The position numbers and the translations under genes are program-made. This document shows, one piece after another, positions 16,725-25,488 of a stretch of 37,258 nt of DNA (positions within the stretch are counted from its first letter, which is position 1; each line of letters opens with the position of its first letter). The notes below the pieces were generated by a model, which had not been told where the DNA came from, searched no databases, and was given only the letters and a program-made list of their open reading frames with translations. The stretch is from a virus: positions 1-37,258 of IMG/VR virus record IMGVR_UViG_3300005854_000008; one strand, written 5' to 3'.

Positions 16725-18276
16725 ATAAATAGGTCCACATTTCAGCTCCAGCCTCATCTAAGGTTTTGATATATTCTTGAGCTTCTTCTTCGCTTTCACA
16801 TTCGATCTGTATTTCATCATGAATAAGGTTAACAATTTTGGCATTCGGATATTTTTTAGTAAACAAAACTACAGTTCCCTTGAGTAATTCAGCTCCTGTT
16901 CCTTGGATAGGGAAATTTAGGGCTATGTTTAAATGTTCAGTATAACGACTACGACGAAGAACAGTGCTAATAACAATAGAGCCAGCTTTAAGTGCATTCA
17001 TAGTCGATTGAATATGCTCAGCAACTCGTCGATGATAAGACATCCATTTTGCTCGCAAAAACTTCGTCTCTTCATATGTCAACAGTATATTTGCTTCATA
17101 AAGAAGTTGTTGCAAAGTTTGAACTGATGCTCCGTAAATTAAAGCAAAATTAAACTGTTTTGCAATTTGTCGCTCTTCTTTAGTAATCTGATCAATAGGC
17201 TTGTCAAAAAGAATCGATGCAGTCTTGCTATGTAGATCCTCATTGTTTCGATAAGCTACGATAAAGGTTGGAATGTAATAGATTTGCCCAGCAAGTCTAA
17301 GCTCAATCTGAGAGAAATCATACTTCAAAAATGGGCTCTTGTAAAAAAGATGCCGTAGATGCCGTGGTATGTTTAAAAGATTTGAATTCGAGCAAGAAAG
17401 CCGTCCCGTAATGGCTCCGCAAACATCGTAGTGTCCATACAACCGACCCGATGCTCCCTTTTCCATCCATTCCTCAAGGTAAGAAATTTCATCTTGTTGC
17501 TTCTTTAACGCTAAGATGTCATGAATGCACTGTTTCAAACGTTCATCTTTAGTTGTAAATAAATGATATAATAGAGTCTGCTTTTGAGCATCAGGTAGAT
17601 TAAGCTTGTTCTTGACCTGTATAGGAGAAAAAGGATTGAACTGATATGTTTTCTGAAAAGCAATCAAATTTTGATTGAAAACAGGTTTCTTTTCCCGTAA
17701 CAACTTAGCCACTTCGTCAATGTTAATTGGAACCCCTCGCTTCTGAATTTGCAACAGCCGAATTAAAAACGCTTTGTCTAAAACGTAAACGGGCTTAAAC
17801 TTTTGATGGTTTGCAATTGTATGCTTATACAACAGCTCAGTCGCATTCAAATCTTCAACCAAATAGTCTCTCAACTGATTATTTGATAACTTTAGTCCTT
17901 TTTCAAGACTTTTCCTTATCTGGTTCTTGTTCGTTTTGTATTCATACAGATTGAAGAATTTGCAGAGATTTTCAAGACCGAATGAACCTTTCTCAGGTTG
18001 TGTAATGTTATATTCGACTTGGTATGCTTTCATGAACAAATAAGTGTCGTTGAAACAATCTCTATTTGGCGGAATGAAATCAATAACCGAAAAATCATAA
18101 AACAAATTGTGCCCTACAATTACATAACCATTGTTGATTAAATCAGTTAAAAATTGTTTTATTTTTTCAACATCATCAAAGTAAAAATACTTACCGTCAA
18201 TTTTCACGCCAGCAAGCAATAGCTTACCATATAGACCCTGAGTTTCAGTATCAAAAATTGCTATCTTTCGCATCAT
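16678..18276 (-). CDS. polA: Family-A DNA polymerase with 3'-5' exonuclease
   Basis: A 532-residue replicative polymerase lacking the 5'-3' nuclease domain. Exonuclease: IAIFDTETQG (Asp and Glu of motif I), VGHNLFYDFSVID (motif II), DYLVEDLNAT (motif III). Polymerase: TGRLSCSNSNLLNIPR, motif A YDFSQIELRLAG, motif B RQIAKQFNFALIYG, motif C LIHDEIQIEC. The O helix carries Phe at the position that selects against dideoxynucleotides (Tyr in T7). ATG 18276 follows AAGGAGAACA; the longer frame from 18363 overlaps the upstream gene and lacks such a site. It is the last gene of the leftward replication unit. Confidence 0.95.
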   Translation of the reverse strand: MMRKIAIFDTETQGLYGKLLLAGVKIDGKYFYFDDVEKIKQFLTDLINNGYVIVGHNLFYDFSVIDFIPPNRDCFNDTYLFMKAYQVEYNITQPEKGSFGLENLCKFFNLYEYKTNKNQIRKSLEKGLKLSNNQLRDYLVEDLNATELLYKHTIANHQKFKPVYVLDKAFLIRLLQIQKRGVPINIDEVAKLLREKKPVFNQNLIAFQKTYQFNPFSPIQVKNKLNLPDAQKQTLLYHLFTTKDERLKQCIHDILALKKQQDEISYLEEWMEKGASGRLYGHYDVCGAITGRLSCSNSNLLNIPRHLRHLFYKSPFLKYDFSQIELRLAGQIYYIPTFIVAYRNNEDLHSKTASILFDKPIDQITKEERQIAKQFNFALIYGASVQTLQQLLYEANILLTYEETKFLRAKWMSYHRRVAEHIQSTMNALKAGSIVISTVLRRSRYTEHLNIALNFPIQGTGAELLKGTVVLFTKKYPNAKIVNLIHDEIQIECESEEEAQEYIKTLDEAGAEMWTYLFKNPEIPFQGEATVL

Positions 18277-18442
18277 TGTTCTCCTTAGGTTGAAATTTTT
18301 CGCAAGCAGGAAGTAAAGGATGTATCTCTTGTTTTTCATCTTCAAAAGTGCATCGCCAATCAAATCGTTTAATTTTCTTTGAAAACTTACAGTCTATACA
18401 TTTTTTCTTTGTCATCAACTTAACTAACTCCTGTAAAGTCAT
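18251..18442 (-). CDS. Small cysteine-containing protein between primase and polymerase
   Basis: A 63-residue protein with CIDC near the N-terminus and two more Cys (RWRCTF-like and PACEKF segments), a plausible four-Cys metal site. It has a good GGAGGGATG ribosome site and overlaps the start of the polymerase gene by 26 bases, suggesting coupling. It could be a replication accessory protein; no family recognised. Confidence 0.55.
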   Translation of the reverse strand: MTLQELVKLMTKKKCIDCKFSKKIKRFDWRCTFEDEKQEIHPLLPACEKFQPKENNDAKDSNF

Positions 18443-18454
18443 ACCACATCCCTC

Positions 18455-21337
18455 CTATTGCCATTTATCAGCTATTTCGTCTAATTCTTTCTCAGTTGAG
18501 TAACGAAATTCTTGCTTAATCAAATCAATAAAGTCATACCCAGCAAACCGTAAATACTGCAAAAACTTCTGAAATTCTTTCGGAAAATGAACTATAAAAT
18601 TGTTTATCGTGTCCTTATGATATGGATCTTGCAAAATGAATTTCATTGGATTTCCCTTAACAATAACAAGCCAAAACGGATTTAAATTCGGCTGTGAAAT
18701 CCAATCTTGCTTGTAAATCTTTGTCAAAAAATTGTAAAATAAGTGCAACTCGCCATTGTAAATCGCCGTATGTTCTATCGCAATTATACGATCAATATAC
18801 TTGTCCCCTTGAGCTTTGATTGTAGAAAGCAAATCATTAAACGTAATAAAATCAATTTCCCTATCAAAAATGGATGGCTCAAGAATTGTATACTCCTTAA
18901 ATTTCGGAGCAACTAAAATATGCAACAACTGCTTAAAGTAAAAATCAGCTTTTTCTTTGTCATACAACTTGTGAAGCATAAAGTCAAAAATGAACAAAGT
19001 CTTAAGTAGCGGGTCATAATCATAAACAGCATAATCAACATGTTTATACGTTCCCTGCTGAATCAACTTATAAAGTTCATCTTCATAAGGTATAAAAATT
19101 TCCTGATACAACTCAAAACCCCAACCCCAGTTGTCTACAAGCTGAATGAGATATTCTCTGTAGAAATTTTCAATCTTCTCAACATACTGTGGATCACGAT
19201 ATCCAATGTTAAACGTAATCAAACGACGCCACATACCTTCAATTGTCATAAACGGAATGTAATACTTAGTCTCCATTGTAAATAAACAAGGCATAATAAT
19301 CTCTGTCGCTCGAGAAAATTGAATATTAGCTTTGCTAATTCTTCTGTTTGCCAAATCGTGAACTAATTGTCTCATATATTTGATGTCTCGTTCATCGTTA
19401 ACGATAAAATCATCGCCCGTGAATGGAGACCGAAGGTAAGGTAGCCGTCTATTCATAAAAGCACTTGTAATATCATGTGCATGTAAAGTAAAGAAATGTT
19501 CCATCTTACGGAAGAAAACATTGTATAACTTCAAAACAGAAGTTTTACCACATCCAGTAGAACCAATCAAAATAAAAATCGGATTCATGCTAAAACAATC
19601 ATATCGTCTCAAAAAGAAAATCGATACCAAAGCAAGCCAACAACCAAGCTTAAAAACAAAATATTCATCAGACAATTTGTATAAAATCTGATTAATCACT
19701 TGTTTAAACACTTGATAACTACCGCTCGTCTCAAGATAGAAGTTCGAAAAAGGATGATCTTCAAGCGATGCTGTAATAAAATTTCTCAATCTGATAATTG
19801 ATAAAGACTCGGAATAATGCTTAAAACCTAACATGTTCGGCTCAATGATTGTCGGTATCTCGCGATAGAAAAACGTAAGCAAATCTTTATACCGCTTCTT
19901 GTCCGAAACAGAAAGCATCTCAGCCTCAGTAAAACCTTTGTCATAATTCATTTTCACAATAAATTCATCAATCTTGTTCGTCCCCGCTACAATAATTTTA
20001 GCTTTACTCACATTTTCACTCTCAATTTTGTTAATCGCAAACCAAAGTGGATAGAAAAATCTACAAACATACTTCAACTCTAATCCATCCGCTTCGCCAT
20101 CTTTTTTAATCGGAACTCGACTGAAATACATCTTGTCAACAACCTCAAACCCATCAGGAAGCGTAAAAGTCGGCATAATAGGAAGTATAACTTTGTTAAA
20201 TTTAGGACAAGTCGGAGGGCAACCAAACTCACGATTAAATCTACGACACGACCAGAAAATTAACGGAAAGTTTCTTTTAACAAACCAATCAAAAAACTTT
20301 TTCGTCTTTTCTCTTGCTTTATGAGGGGGTTCTTTCTTGTATAAACTTGCATTATCTAACAACTCCTGTAAAACCTTGCCTCGCTCTTCTTCGTTTTTGC
20401 TAAAGTATTGATACAACAAATAATAAAACCAAATCGCAATTTTCCATTCAACATAACTATGCGTATCCCACGTGCTTAAAATCTGATTCATCACAGGACA
20501 AAAAGTCTCCGTATACTTCTTGACCGATTTGACATCATATAAAGCATGATACAAAGTCGTTACATAATCATTGTCAAAATCAATCTGATTGTTCAGAATT
20601 TTGTTCAATTCCTCATCTGACGATTTGTCATCAAGTGAAATCACTTTCGAATACAAGTCCCAAAAACTGTCATACCAAATACCCTCGTAAATAACAATAC
20701 CGTCTGCCCGTGTGTAAAATCCTTGAAGCGGTATGAGCTTGTCAAGATGCACATGGGGCAACTCTTTTTCAATAAGTTGTTTAACCTGATTAAAAAACGT
20801 AGAAAGAAACATGTTAAAAGTCGAAAATAGAACATTGTCCTCCTTAATCAAATACTTTTTGCTAAGCCACAGAAAATGATAACCCTTCGTCGTCTTAACT
20901 ACGTAAGTTACCGTATAATTGTGTGCATTCAAAAGTTCAATAATCTGTTTACAATCTTGCTCCGTAATGTCATCAATATCTACAACCATCAAGAAAAATG
21001 TATCTTCAAGCGTCGACCAAGAAGGATAATCTGTATAAAATCCCGTAGAAACCCTGAGCTTGATGTTATAGGGTTTGATTTTTCGCTTTGTAAAGAAAGC
21101 AAAAAGATAGTTCAAATAGTGATTATACAAGAATGGTTTCGGTGCTTGGAAAATTTTCTTCTCACCCGATGCTGTCTCAACAAACAAATAAAGATTTGCC
21201 AAATCCGAATGATACCGCTGATACTGATGGAATATCTTAGCAAATAAAATGTTCTCATGCACAAAAATAGTGTCCTGAAAGTATTCCACTGTGCGAGTAA
21301 GTATAGCATCAATAACTTCCTGAATCTGTTCATTCAT
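18455..21337 (-). CDS. Primase-helicase (AEP primase plus SF3/D5-like ATPase)
   Basis: A 960-residue replication protein. The N-terminal part resembles archaeo-eukaryotic primases: MVVDIDDIT (residues ~118-126, metal-binding Asp pair), KTTKGYHFLW (~148-157, His motif) and HLDKLIPLQGFYTRADG (~200, Asp and Arg). A Cys-rich segment near residue 370 (CRRFNREFGCPPTC) may bind zinc. The C-terminal part has Walker A GSTGCGKTS (~592) and a following acidic segment FTGDDFIVND that may serve as Walker B. It would prime and unwind DNA for the phage polymerase. The ATG at 21337 overlaps the stop of the upstream helicase gene. Confidence 0.85.
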   Translation of the reverse strand: MNEQIQEVIDAILTRTVEYFQDTIFVHENILFAKIFHQYQRYHSDLANLYLFVETASGEKKIFQAPKPFLYNHYLNYLFAFFTKRKIKPYNIKLRVSTGFYTDYPSWSTLEDTFFLMVVDIDDITEQDCKQIIELLNAHNYTVTYVVKTTKGYHFLWLSKKYLIKEDNVLFSTFNMFLSTFFNQVKQLIEKELPHVHLDKLIPLQGFYTRADGIVIYEGIWYDSFWDLYSKVISLDDKSSDEELNKILNNQIDFDNDYVTTLYHALYDVKSVKKYTETFCPVMNQILSTWDTHSYVEWKIAIWFYYLLYQYFSKNEEERGKVLQELLDNASLYKKEPPHKAREKTKKFFDWFVKRNFPLIFWSCRRFNREFGCPPTCPKFNKVILPIMPTFTLPDGFEVVDKMYFSRVPIKKDGEADGLELKYVCRFFYPLWFAINKIESENVSKAKIIVAGTNKIDEFIVKMNYDKGFTEAEMLSVSDKKRYKDLLTFFYREIPTIIEPNMLGFKHYSESLSIIRLRNFITASLEDHPFSNFYLETSGSYQVFKQVINQILYKLSDEYFVFKLGCWLALVSIFFLRRYDCFSMNPIFILIGSTGCGKTSVLKLYNVFFRKMEHFFTLHAHDITSAFMNRRLPYLRSPFTGDDFIVNDERDIKYMRQLVHDLANRRISKANIQFSRATEIIMPCLFTMETKYYIPFMTIEGMWRRLITFNIGYRDPQYVEKIENFYREYLIQLVDNWGWGFELYQEIFIPYEDELYKLIQQGTYKHVDYAVYDYDPLLKTLFIFDFMLHKLYDKEKADFYFKQLLHILVAPKFKEYTILEPSIFDREIDFITFNDLLSTIKAQGDKYIDRIIAIEHTAIYNGELHLFYNFLTKIYKQDWISQPNLNPFWLVIVKGNPMKFILQDPYHKDTINNFIVHFPKEFQKFLQYLRFAGYDFIDLIKQEFRYSTEKELDEIADKWQ

Positions 21338-22487
21338 CACTCAAACTTCCTTTCCGTTTCAATTCTTCCAAAACATCTCCTTTTCGCTTAAGTATCTTCC
21401 AAACTTTCGCATCAATACCTTTCTTGTCCATCAACCGTAGTAAGTAAACTTTATCTTCCTGTCCAAATCGCCAAACTCGACTTAACGCTTGCTCATAAAC
21501 CCGCCACGCTAAAGGTAAACAAAGAAAAATTATATTCTTATACCCCGTCAAATTAATTCCCTCGGAAATACAATAGGTCGCTAAAATCGGTTTGTCAAAA
21601 TTTTTTATCGCATACTCAAGATCTTTCTTGTCTTGACCCGTCACAAAATAAACATTCTTTCTGCCCAACTTTTTTACAATCAAATTTAACGGCTCAATGA
21701 AATAACCGAACACAACTGTTTGCGGATTGTCCTGTATAAAATCAATCACATAATCAATCTTGTCCTTAAGCATCGCACTTTTCCGATACTCAAACATGAA
21801 AGCCTGTAAAACATTCGTTACATCAACATCTTTTTTGTCAATCAAATACTTACCCGAAGTAAACCACTTCTCATCCTCTATCAAACTCGGAAGCTCTACA
21901 ATGTCAGCCCTCTTAACAAAATCAACATAGGGCAAAACATAATGCTCAATAAACTTCTGTTTGACTCCAGGTAAAAAATCAATAATGTAATAAAACATTC
22001 CATCAATCCGAAAAAACGCATTCTTATACTGAGTGAACGACAACTGATTGAAAGGATGATCAGGTCGTAAAATTCTAAGCTGTGAATAGTAATCCTCAGG
22101 CTTTTCAAACGGAGTTCCACTTAACATTACTTTATAAGTCTTTGTAAAAATCTTCATAACAAGTTTCGTAATTTGAGCACGAATACTTTTCAACTTGTGA
22201 GCCTCATCAAAAATAACTAAGTTCCAAAACGCTCGCCTTAAAATTTTAGGATGATGTAAACGAAAACTATCATAACTTACAACTTCAAAATTATTTAACT
22301 TTATATTCCACTTCTCAATTTCCTGATACCATACTTGTTTGACTGAAGCAGGACACATAATAAGCACATTTCGAAAATTCTCCGCTATTTTCAATGCTGT
22401 TAGTGTCTTGCCCGTTCCCGTCTCCCACGCTAAATAAGAATAACCATTGAATTTTTCGACCGCTCTTTGCTGATGAGGAAGTAACAT
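21330..22487 (-). CDS. SNF2-type superfamily 2 helicase
   Basis: A 385-residue helicase/translocase: LLPHQQRAVEKF (Q-like motif), Walker A WETGTGKT, LIMCPASVKQVWYQEIEKW (motif Ia), Walker B VIFDEAHKLKS, LSGTPFEKPED (motif III), and in the second domain TYCISEGINLTGY and YEQALSRVWRFGQED (motifs V and VI with the Arg finger). Compact SNF2-like helicases occur in phage replication/recombination modules. ATG 22487 is preferred over TTG 22499, being two bases after the upstream stop with AAGGA before it. Confidence 0.9.
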   Translation of the reverse strand: MLLPHQQRAVEKFNGYSYLAWETGTGKTLTALKIAENFRNVLIMCPASVKQVWYQEIEKWNIKLNNFEVVSYDSFRLHHPKILRRAFWNLVIFDEAHKLKSIRAQITKLVMKIFTKTYKVMLSGTPFEKPEDYYSQLRILRPDHPFNQLSFTQYKNAFFRIDGMFYYIIDFLPGVKQKFIEHYVLPYVDFVKRADIVELPSLIEDEKWFTSGKYLIDKKDVDVTNVLQAFMFEYRKSAMLKDKIDYVIDFIQDNPQTVVFGYFIEPLNLIVKKLGRKNVYFVTGQDKKDLEYAIKNFDKPILATYCISEGINLTGYKNIIFLCLPLAWRVYEQALSRVWRFGQEDKVYLLRLMDKKGIDAKVWKILKRKGDVLEELKRKGSLSDE

Positions 22488-22489
22488 CT

Positions 22490-23383
22490 CTAAAGCCAAA
22501 TCCTTTTCACAGGTCTATATTCGACATACTGCTTCTTAATTTCCTCTGGAATATTGTAAAATGCCCGTTGATATTCTGTTATTTTAATTATTTTATCACC
22601 AATTCGATAAGTTCCCGCATCCCAATTCTTGAGCTCCTCCTTAATTTCCTTCTCAAGCTGTTCATATTGCTTAAGCTTTGCTTTAATTGCATAGTAAATC
22701 TCAAGTTTTTTCATAAATTCAGGACTTACCTCTACAGTTCGAATGGTTGTTTTCGTCTCTTCAGGATAGCATCTATCAAAAAACGGGCACGCTCTGCACA
22801 AGTCATGTTGCTCAATCGGCTTCGGCAAAGTTCCTTTTTGAATATGCTCTTTTACGTGAATCGCTCTCTCCTTGATCTCCTCTATGACCGCTTCGTCTCT
22901 TTCTACATCAAAAAAGTAATCTTCACCAGTCCTTCGATCAATCACATAGAAAATCCCATAGTCTCTTTGCAAAAGTAACATGTAAGTTTGCATTTGGTAA
23001 TAATACTTTTTAGTTAATTTGTTGCTTTCATAAATACCAAAGTCATCTAAAATGTTTTCGCTTGCCGTGCTCTTAATTTCAATGAAATCTCCACTTTCAA
23101 GAATAACATCAACAACTCCTTTTACATCAAGTTCCTCACTTATAACAGGCAGTTGATAAGCCTTCACAGGAACAATCTTCAGCAGTCTTTTTAAAGCAAC
23201 CTCTTCAAACTCGGAACCAACATCAAAGTATTTCTTAGCTTGCTTGATCGGTAACGGAACTTGCCTCATCAAAACTAGTCGTCTTTCGCAAGGATGCCAC
23301 ACTTCTGTAGCAGGGGTATGCCGAGGACAATAAACTTCTTTTTCACCAACTTCAAACAGTTGCCTCAAATCTTTTGCTTTCAT
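22490..23383 (-). CDS. Cas4/RecB-like iron-sulfur exonuclease
   Basis: A 297-residue nuclease. VKGVVDVILESGDFIEIKST contains the D and E-x-K of the PD-(D/E)XK core, and YYYQMQTYMLLL supplies the downstream Q motif. Cysteines before the core (VYCPRHT, WHPCERR) and CRACPFFDRCYPE after it could bind a 4Fe-4S cluster, as in Cas4 and AddB-type nucleases. It would process DNA ends for the neighbouring annealing protein. Start 23383 follows AAGGAGGTTG. Confidence 0.85.
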   Translation of the reverse strand: MKAKDLRQLFEVGEKEVYCPRHTPATEVWHPCERRLVLMRQVPLPIKQAKKYFDVGSEFEEVALKRLLKIVPVKAYQLPVISEELDVKGVVDVILESGDFIEIKSTASENILDDFGIYESNKLTKKYYYQMQTYMLLLQRDYGIFYVIDRRTGEDYFFDVERDEAVIEEIKERAIHVKEHIQKGTLPKPIEQHDLCRACPFFDRCYPEETKTTIRTVEVSPEFMKKLEIYYAIKAKLKQYEQLEKEIKEELKNWDAGTYRIGDKIIKITEYQRAFYNIPEEIKKQYVEYRPVKRIWL

Positions 23384-23858
23384 GTTCAACCTCCTTCAAA
23401 ATTTTCGAAGTCTGAAGTAATTGCAAAAGTAAAGGCTCGACCCTACGATCAACATAAACCCCAAATGGAGTAAAATAAACCCGAACATTCCTATAAGTTA
23501 ACCTACTTACTAATGAACCAAATAGACGCTTCTTAAAAATACTCGGTAAATGTCCGACTCTATCATTTAGCCAATCCTTGATGAACAAATATTTTTGCTT
23601 TAGAAAAGCATACTTCCAAATGTTGTATCGCCAGAACAACTCCTCATTGCTCCAACTTTTAACTGGATCTTCCAAATACTTCCGCCATTCATCCCAGCCT
23701 AAATAGACGATTCCCTTAACCCTCAACATTTCAGCTTTTGATGTCTTTAATGCTACAAAGCACCCACAACCGTAGTGTTGATAACCAAGTAGATACCCTT
23801 GCTTTAGTGCTTTAAGCCGTGCTCTTTTCCAATCTCTACAACCTATTCTCGTATACAT
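23352..23858 (-). CDS. Hypothetical protein in the recombination cluster
   Basis: A 168-residue basic protein, rich in Trp, Tyr and Lys/Arg. The N-terminal part includes CGCF near residue 32. The C-terminal part has TYRNVRVYFTPFGVYVDRRVE. Basic charge and location between a nuclease and an annealing-protein candidate suggest nucleic-acid binding, but I recognise no family. It overlaps the nuclease gene by 32 bases. Confidence 0.6.
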   Translation of the reverse strand: MYTRIGCRDWKRARLKALKQGYLLGYQHYGCGCFVALKTSKAEMLRVKGIVYLGWDEWRKYLEDPVKSWSNEELFWRYNIWKYAFLKQKYLFIKDWLNDRVGHLPSIFKKRLFGSLVSRLTYRNVRVYFTPFGVYVDRRVEPLLLQLLQTSKILKEVEHESKRFEATV

Positions 23859-23859
23859 G

Positions 23860-24330
23860 TTACTTCAGAACTTCCTCAATCGGTTTATTTGGTTGCTTCT
23901 CAAAAAGTTCCTTAATCACTGTATTGATAACAGCTCCAAGGCAAATTTCCGTTGCCCGCTTCATAGCCCTAGTTTCTGCCTTGGTTAATAAATTATGCAA
24001 ATTCTCAATCCCTTTTAATTCAGCCCGCTCACAAACCCCTACTCCTTCTCCACGTCGTATAATCCCATTCGGAAAAACAACTTCAAGTTCAACTTTCACA
24101 AGAGCATAATCTTCAGTAATTTCTTTTTCAACAATCTTAAAATTATACCCTACAGGTAAACTGCTGAGTAAATTAAGAATCCCGTCTCTTTTGATTTCAA
24201 TAATCTCACCGAGTTTTGTTTTGATTTTAGCAAAATCAGTTGGTTTAAGAACTTGCCTTGCAATCTGGACGATTTTTTCAGCCGTAGTCAGCTCTCTTCT
24301 TTCTTCAATAAGCTGGACCTCTGCCATCAT
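23860..24330 (-). CDS. Single-strand annealing protein candidate (ERF/Rad52-like)
   Basis: A 156-residue protein. The central beta-rich part (YALVKVELEVVFPNGIIRRGEGVG) and the following helix HNLLTKAETRAMKRATEICLG resemble the conserved region of phage annealing proteins, in which a Lys-Ala-x-T-R-A-x-K-R-A helix follows a beta sheet. Together with the adjacent Cas4-like nuclease and SNF2 helicase it would make a recombination set. It starts at ATG 24330 with AGGAGGTGGGGC before it and overlaps the upstream stop (ATGA). Family match by memory only. Confidence 0.55.
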   Translation of the reverse strand: MMAEVQLIEERRELTTAEKIVQIARQVLKPTDFAKIKTKLGEIIEIKRDGILNLLSSLPVGYNFKIVEKEITEDYALVKVELEVVFPNGIIRRGEGVGVCERAELKGIENLHNLLTKAETRAMKRATEICLGAVINTVIKELFEKQPNKPIEEVLK

Positions 24331-24689
24331 GCCCCACCTCCTCTATCGTTGTTTGCTGTTATTTCATCAAGTAAACTAAAAAATTCTTCCTTAGTCATTT
24401 TATCTGAATTGTTTGCAAAAAATCGACTTAACAAGATATACACCGCATATTCTTCTTTGATTAACTTTGAAAACACATCATCATCATGAAACAAAACCCA
24501 CAAAGCTAATTGCTCAGCCTTTATACTTTCAATAAGACCACATACCTTCCAAATCTTCTGAGCCTCAGTCATCTCATCTGAACAAAGTTCCCTATAAAAC
24601 AACTCAAACGTTTCCTTCCAACAGTTTACTAAATCTTTAAAATTCCTCATTTTAACCGCTTCTCTCAACCGAGTTAACTCTTCCCTCAT
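24327..24689 (-). CDS. Hypothetical early protein
   Basis: A 120-residue helical, acidic protein, ending in a Gly-rich tail. It has the strong AGGAGGTTGGGG site typical of this cluster and overlaps the start of the annealing-protein gene by four bases. It may bind or regulate its neighbour; no domain recognised. Confidence 0.6.
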   Translation of the reverse strand: MREELTRLREAVKMRNFKDLVNCWKETFELFYRELCSDEMTEAQKIWKVCGLIESIKAEQLALWVLFHDDDVFSKLIKEEYAVYILLSRFFANNSDKMTKEEFFSLLDEITANNDRGGGA

Positions 24690-24714
24690 AACCCCAACCT
24701 CCTCTTTTAAATTT

Positions 24715-25029
24715 TTAACTATTCACAAGATCCCATAAACCTTCTTTAACCAAATCGGCTACAGACCGACCAGTCAACTCGCTAATTTTTGAAAGTTTCT
24801 GATATTTTTCTTTGTCTATTGAAGTGCCCAATCTCAAAACATTCTTTGACCGCTTCCACAACGCATTAGAACCATTTTCTACAGTTAAATACTTTGAATA
24901 CTTCTTATACACATGCTCCATTGCACGATCAATTAAACTCGCTAAACTTTCACCAGTCCTGTTCAAATGACTTACAATCTTCCACTGCAACGAAGGACTA
25001 AGCCTAAAAACAAAGTTTCTTCTTTTCAT
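24715..25029 (-). CDS. Double ribbon-helix-helix DNA-binding protein
   Basis: A 104-residue protein with two similar halves: FVFRLSPSLQWKIVSHLNRT then ESLASLIDRAME, and LRLGTSIDKEKYQKLSKISE then RSVADLVKEGLW. Each reads as a short basic beta strand followed by two helices, the ribbon-helix-helix fold seen in MetJ/Arc-type repressors. As the first gene after a consensus promoter, it may regulate the replication operon. ATG 25029 sits behind AAGGAGGTG; GTG 25038 is less likely. Confidence 0.7.
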   Translation of the reverse strand: MKRRNFVFRLSPSLQWKIVSHLNRTGESLASLIDRAMEHVYKKYSKYLTVENGSNALWKRSKNVLRLGTSIDKEKYQKLSKISELTGRSVADLVKEGLWDLVNS

Positions 25030-25231
25030 CTTTTTCACCTCCTTTTAATTTAATTATAACACATTTTTGAATTTTGTCAAGCCCCTCTTTTCTCATCTTG
25101 TTCTTTTCGTTTTCAATCAAACACATGTTCTCTTCACATCTGAACGGTTCGCTTCTTTTTCTTGTCGACTCAATGCCTCTCAGAACCTTGTCCAATCCGC
25201 TCAATTCCTCTCTTGTCCATTTCCCTTCCAT
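25004..25231 (-). CDS. Doubtful small ORF spanning the replication promoter
   Basis: A 75-codon frame starting at ATG 25231 right after a TGA, with GGAAAGGAGGAG before it. The first ~50 codons look coding-like (MEGKWTREELSGLDKVLRGI), but the later part runs through the promoter and the next gene's ribosome site. It might be a truncated gene whose end has been overtaken by the promoter, or a chance frame in purine-rich sequence. Confidence 0.3.
   Translation of the reverse strand: MEGKWTREELSGLDKVLRGIESTRKRSEPFRCEENMCLIENEKNKMRKEGLDKIQKCVIIKLKGGEKDEKKKLCF
25053..25080 (-). promoter_or_regulatory. Consensus leftward promoter for the replication operon
   Basis: Minus-strand TTGACA (25075-25080), 16-base spacer ending in TGT, and TATAAT (25053-25058), giving also an extended -10 (TGTTATAAT). 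A strong ribosome site and ATG 25029 follow. The bases just before the -10 (ATGTGT) are shared with the promoter of the gene at 29551. Confidence 0.8.
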
Positions 25232-25464
25232 TCACCACTCCTCCTTTCCTATTCCCTTCCAGTCCTCTCTCCTCACATCCATCTGCTTATCAACTCTCGT
25301 CCTTTCCCTATCATATCAACTCGTTACCAGTCAGATCCCTCTCCTTGCTGATCAAATAATTTCTTTTCATTTTCTTCTCTGATCCATTCCCCCTCCTTTC
25401 CTTTTATCTATTCTAATCATCTCAGCTTCTCTCAACTCCTTTTCCTATTTCTTTCTGTTAACAT
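25232..25464 (-). other. Chain of coupled micro-ORFs in a purine-rich stretch
   Basis: This gap holds no normal gene. Its minus strand is very purine-rich and contains five tiny frames: 25464-25432 (10 codons), 25420-25367 (17), 25370-25311 (19), 25314-25273 (13) and 25276-25232 (14, GTG start). From the second on, each stop overlaps or touches the next start (ATGA, ATGA, GTGA, TGAATG), leading into the ORF at 25231. All end in TGA. They could be real coupled microproteins, a decayed gene, or chance, since ATGA is common in such sequence. Confidence 0.25.
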
Positions 25465-25488
25465 CACATTCCTATTCTTCTCGTCTCT

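Noticed and set aside
25067-25382. Overlapping plus-strand ORFs of 65-102 codons rich in Ser, Leu and Pro
   Set aside because: They are the complement of a purine-rich strand; composition is low complexity and no ribosome site fits.
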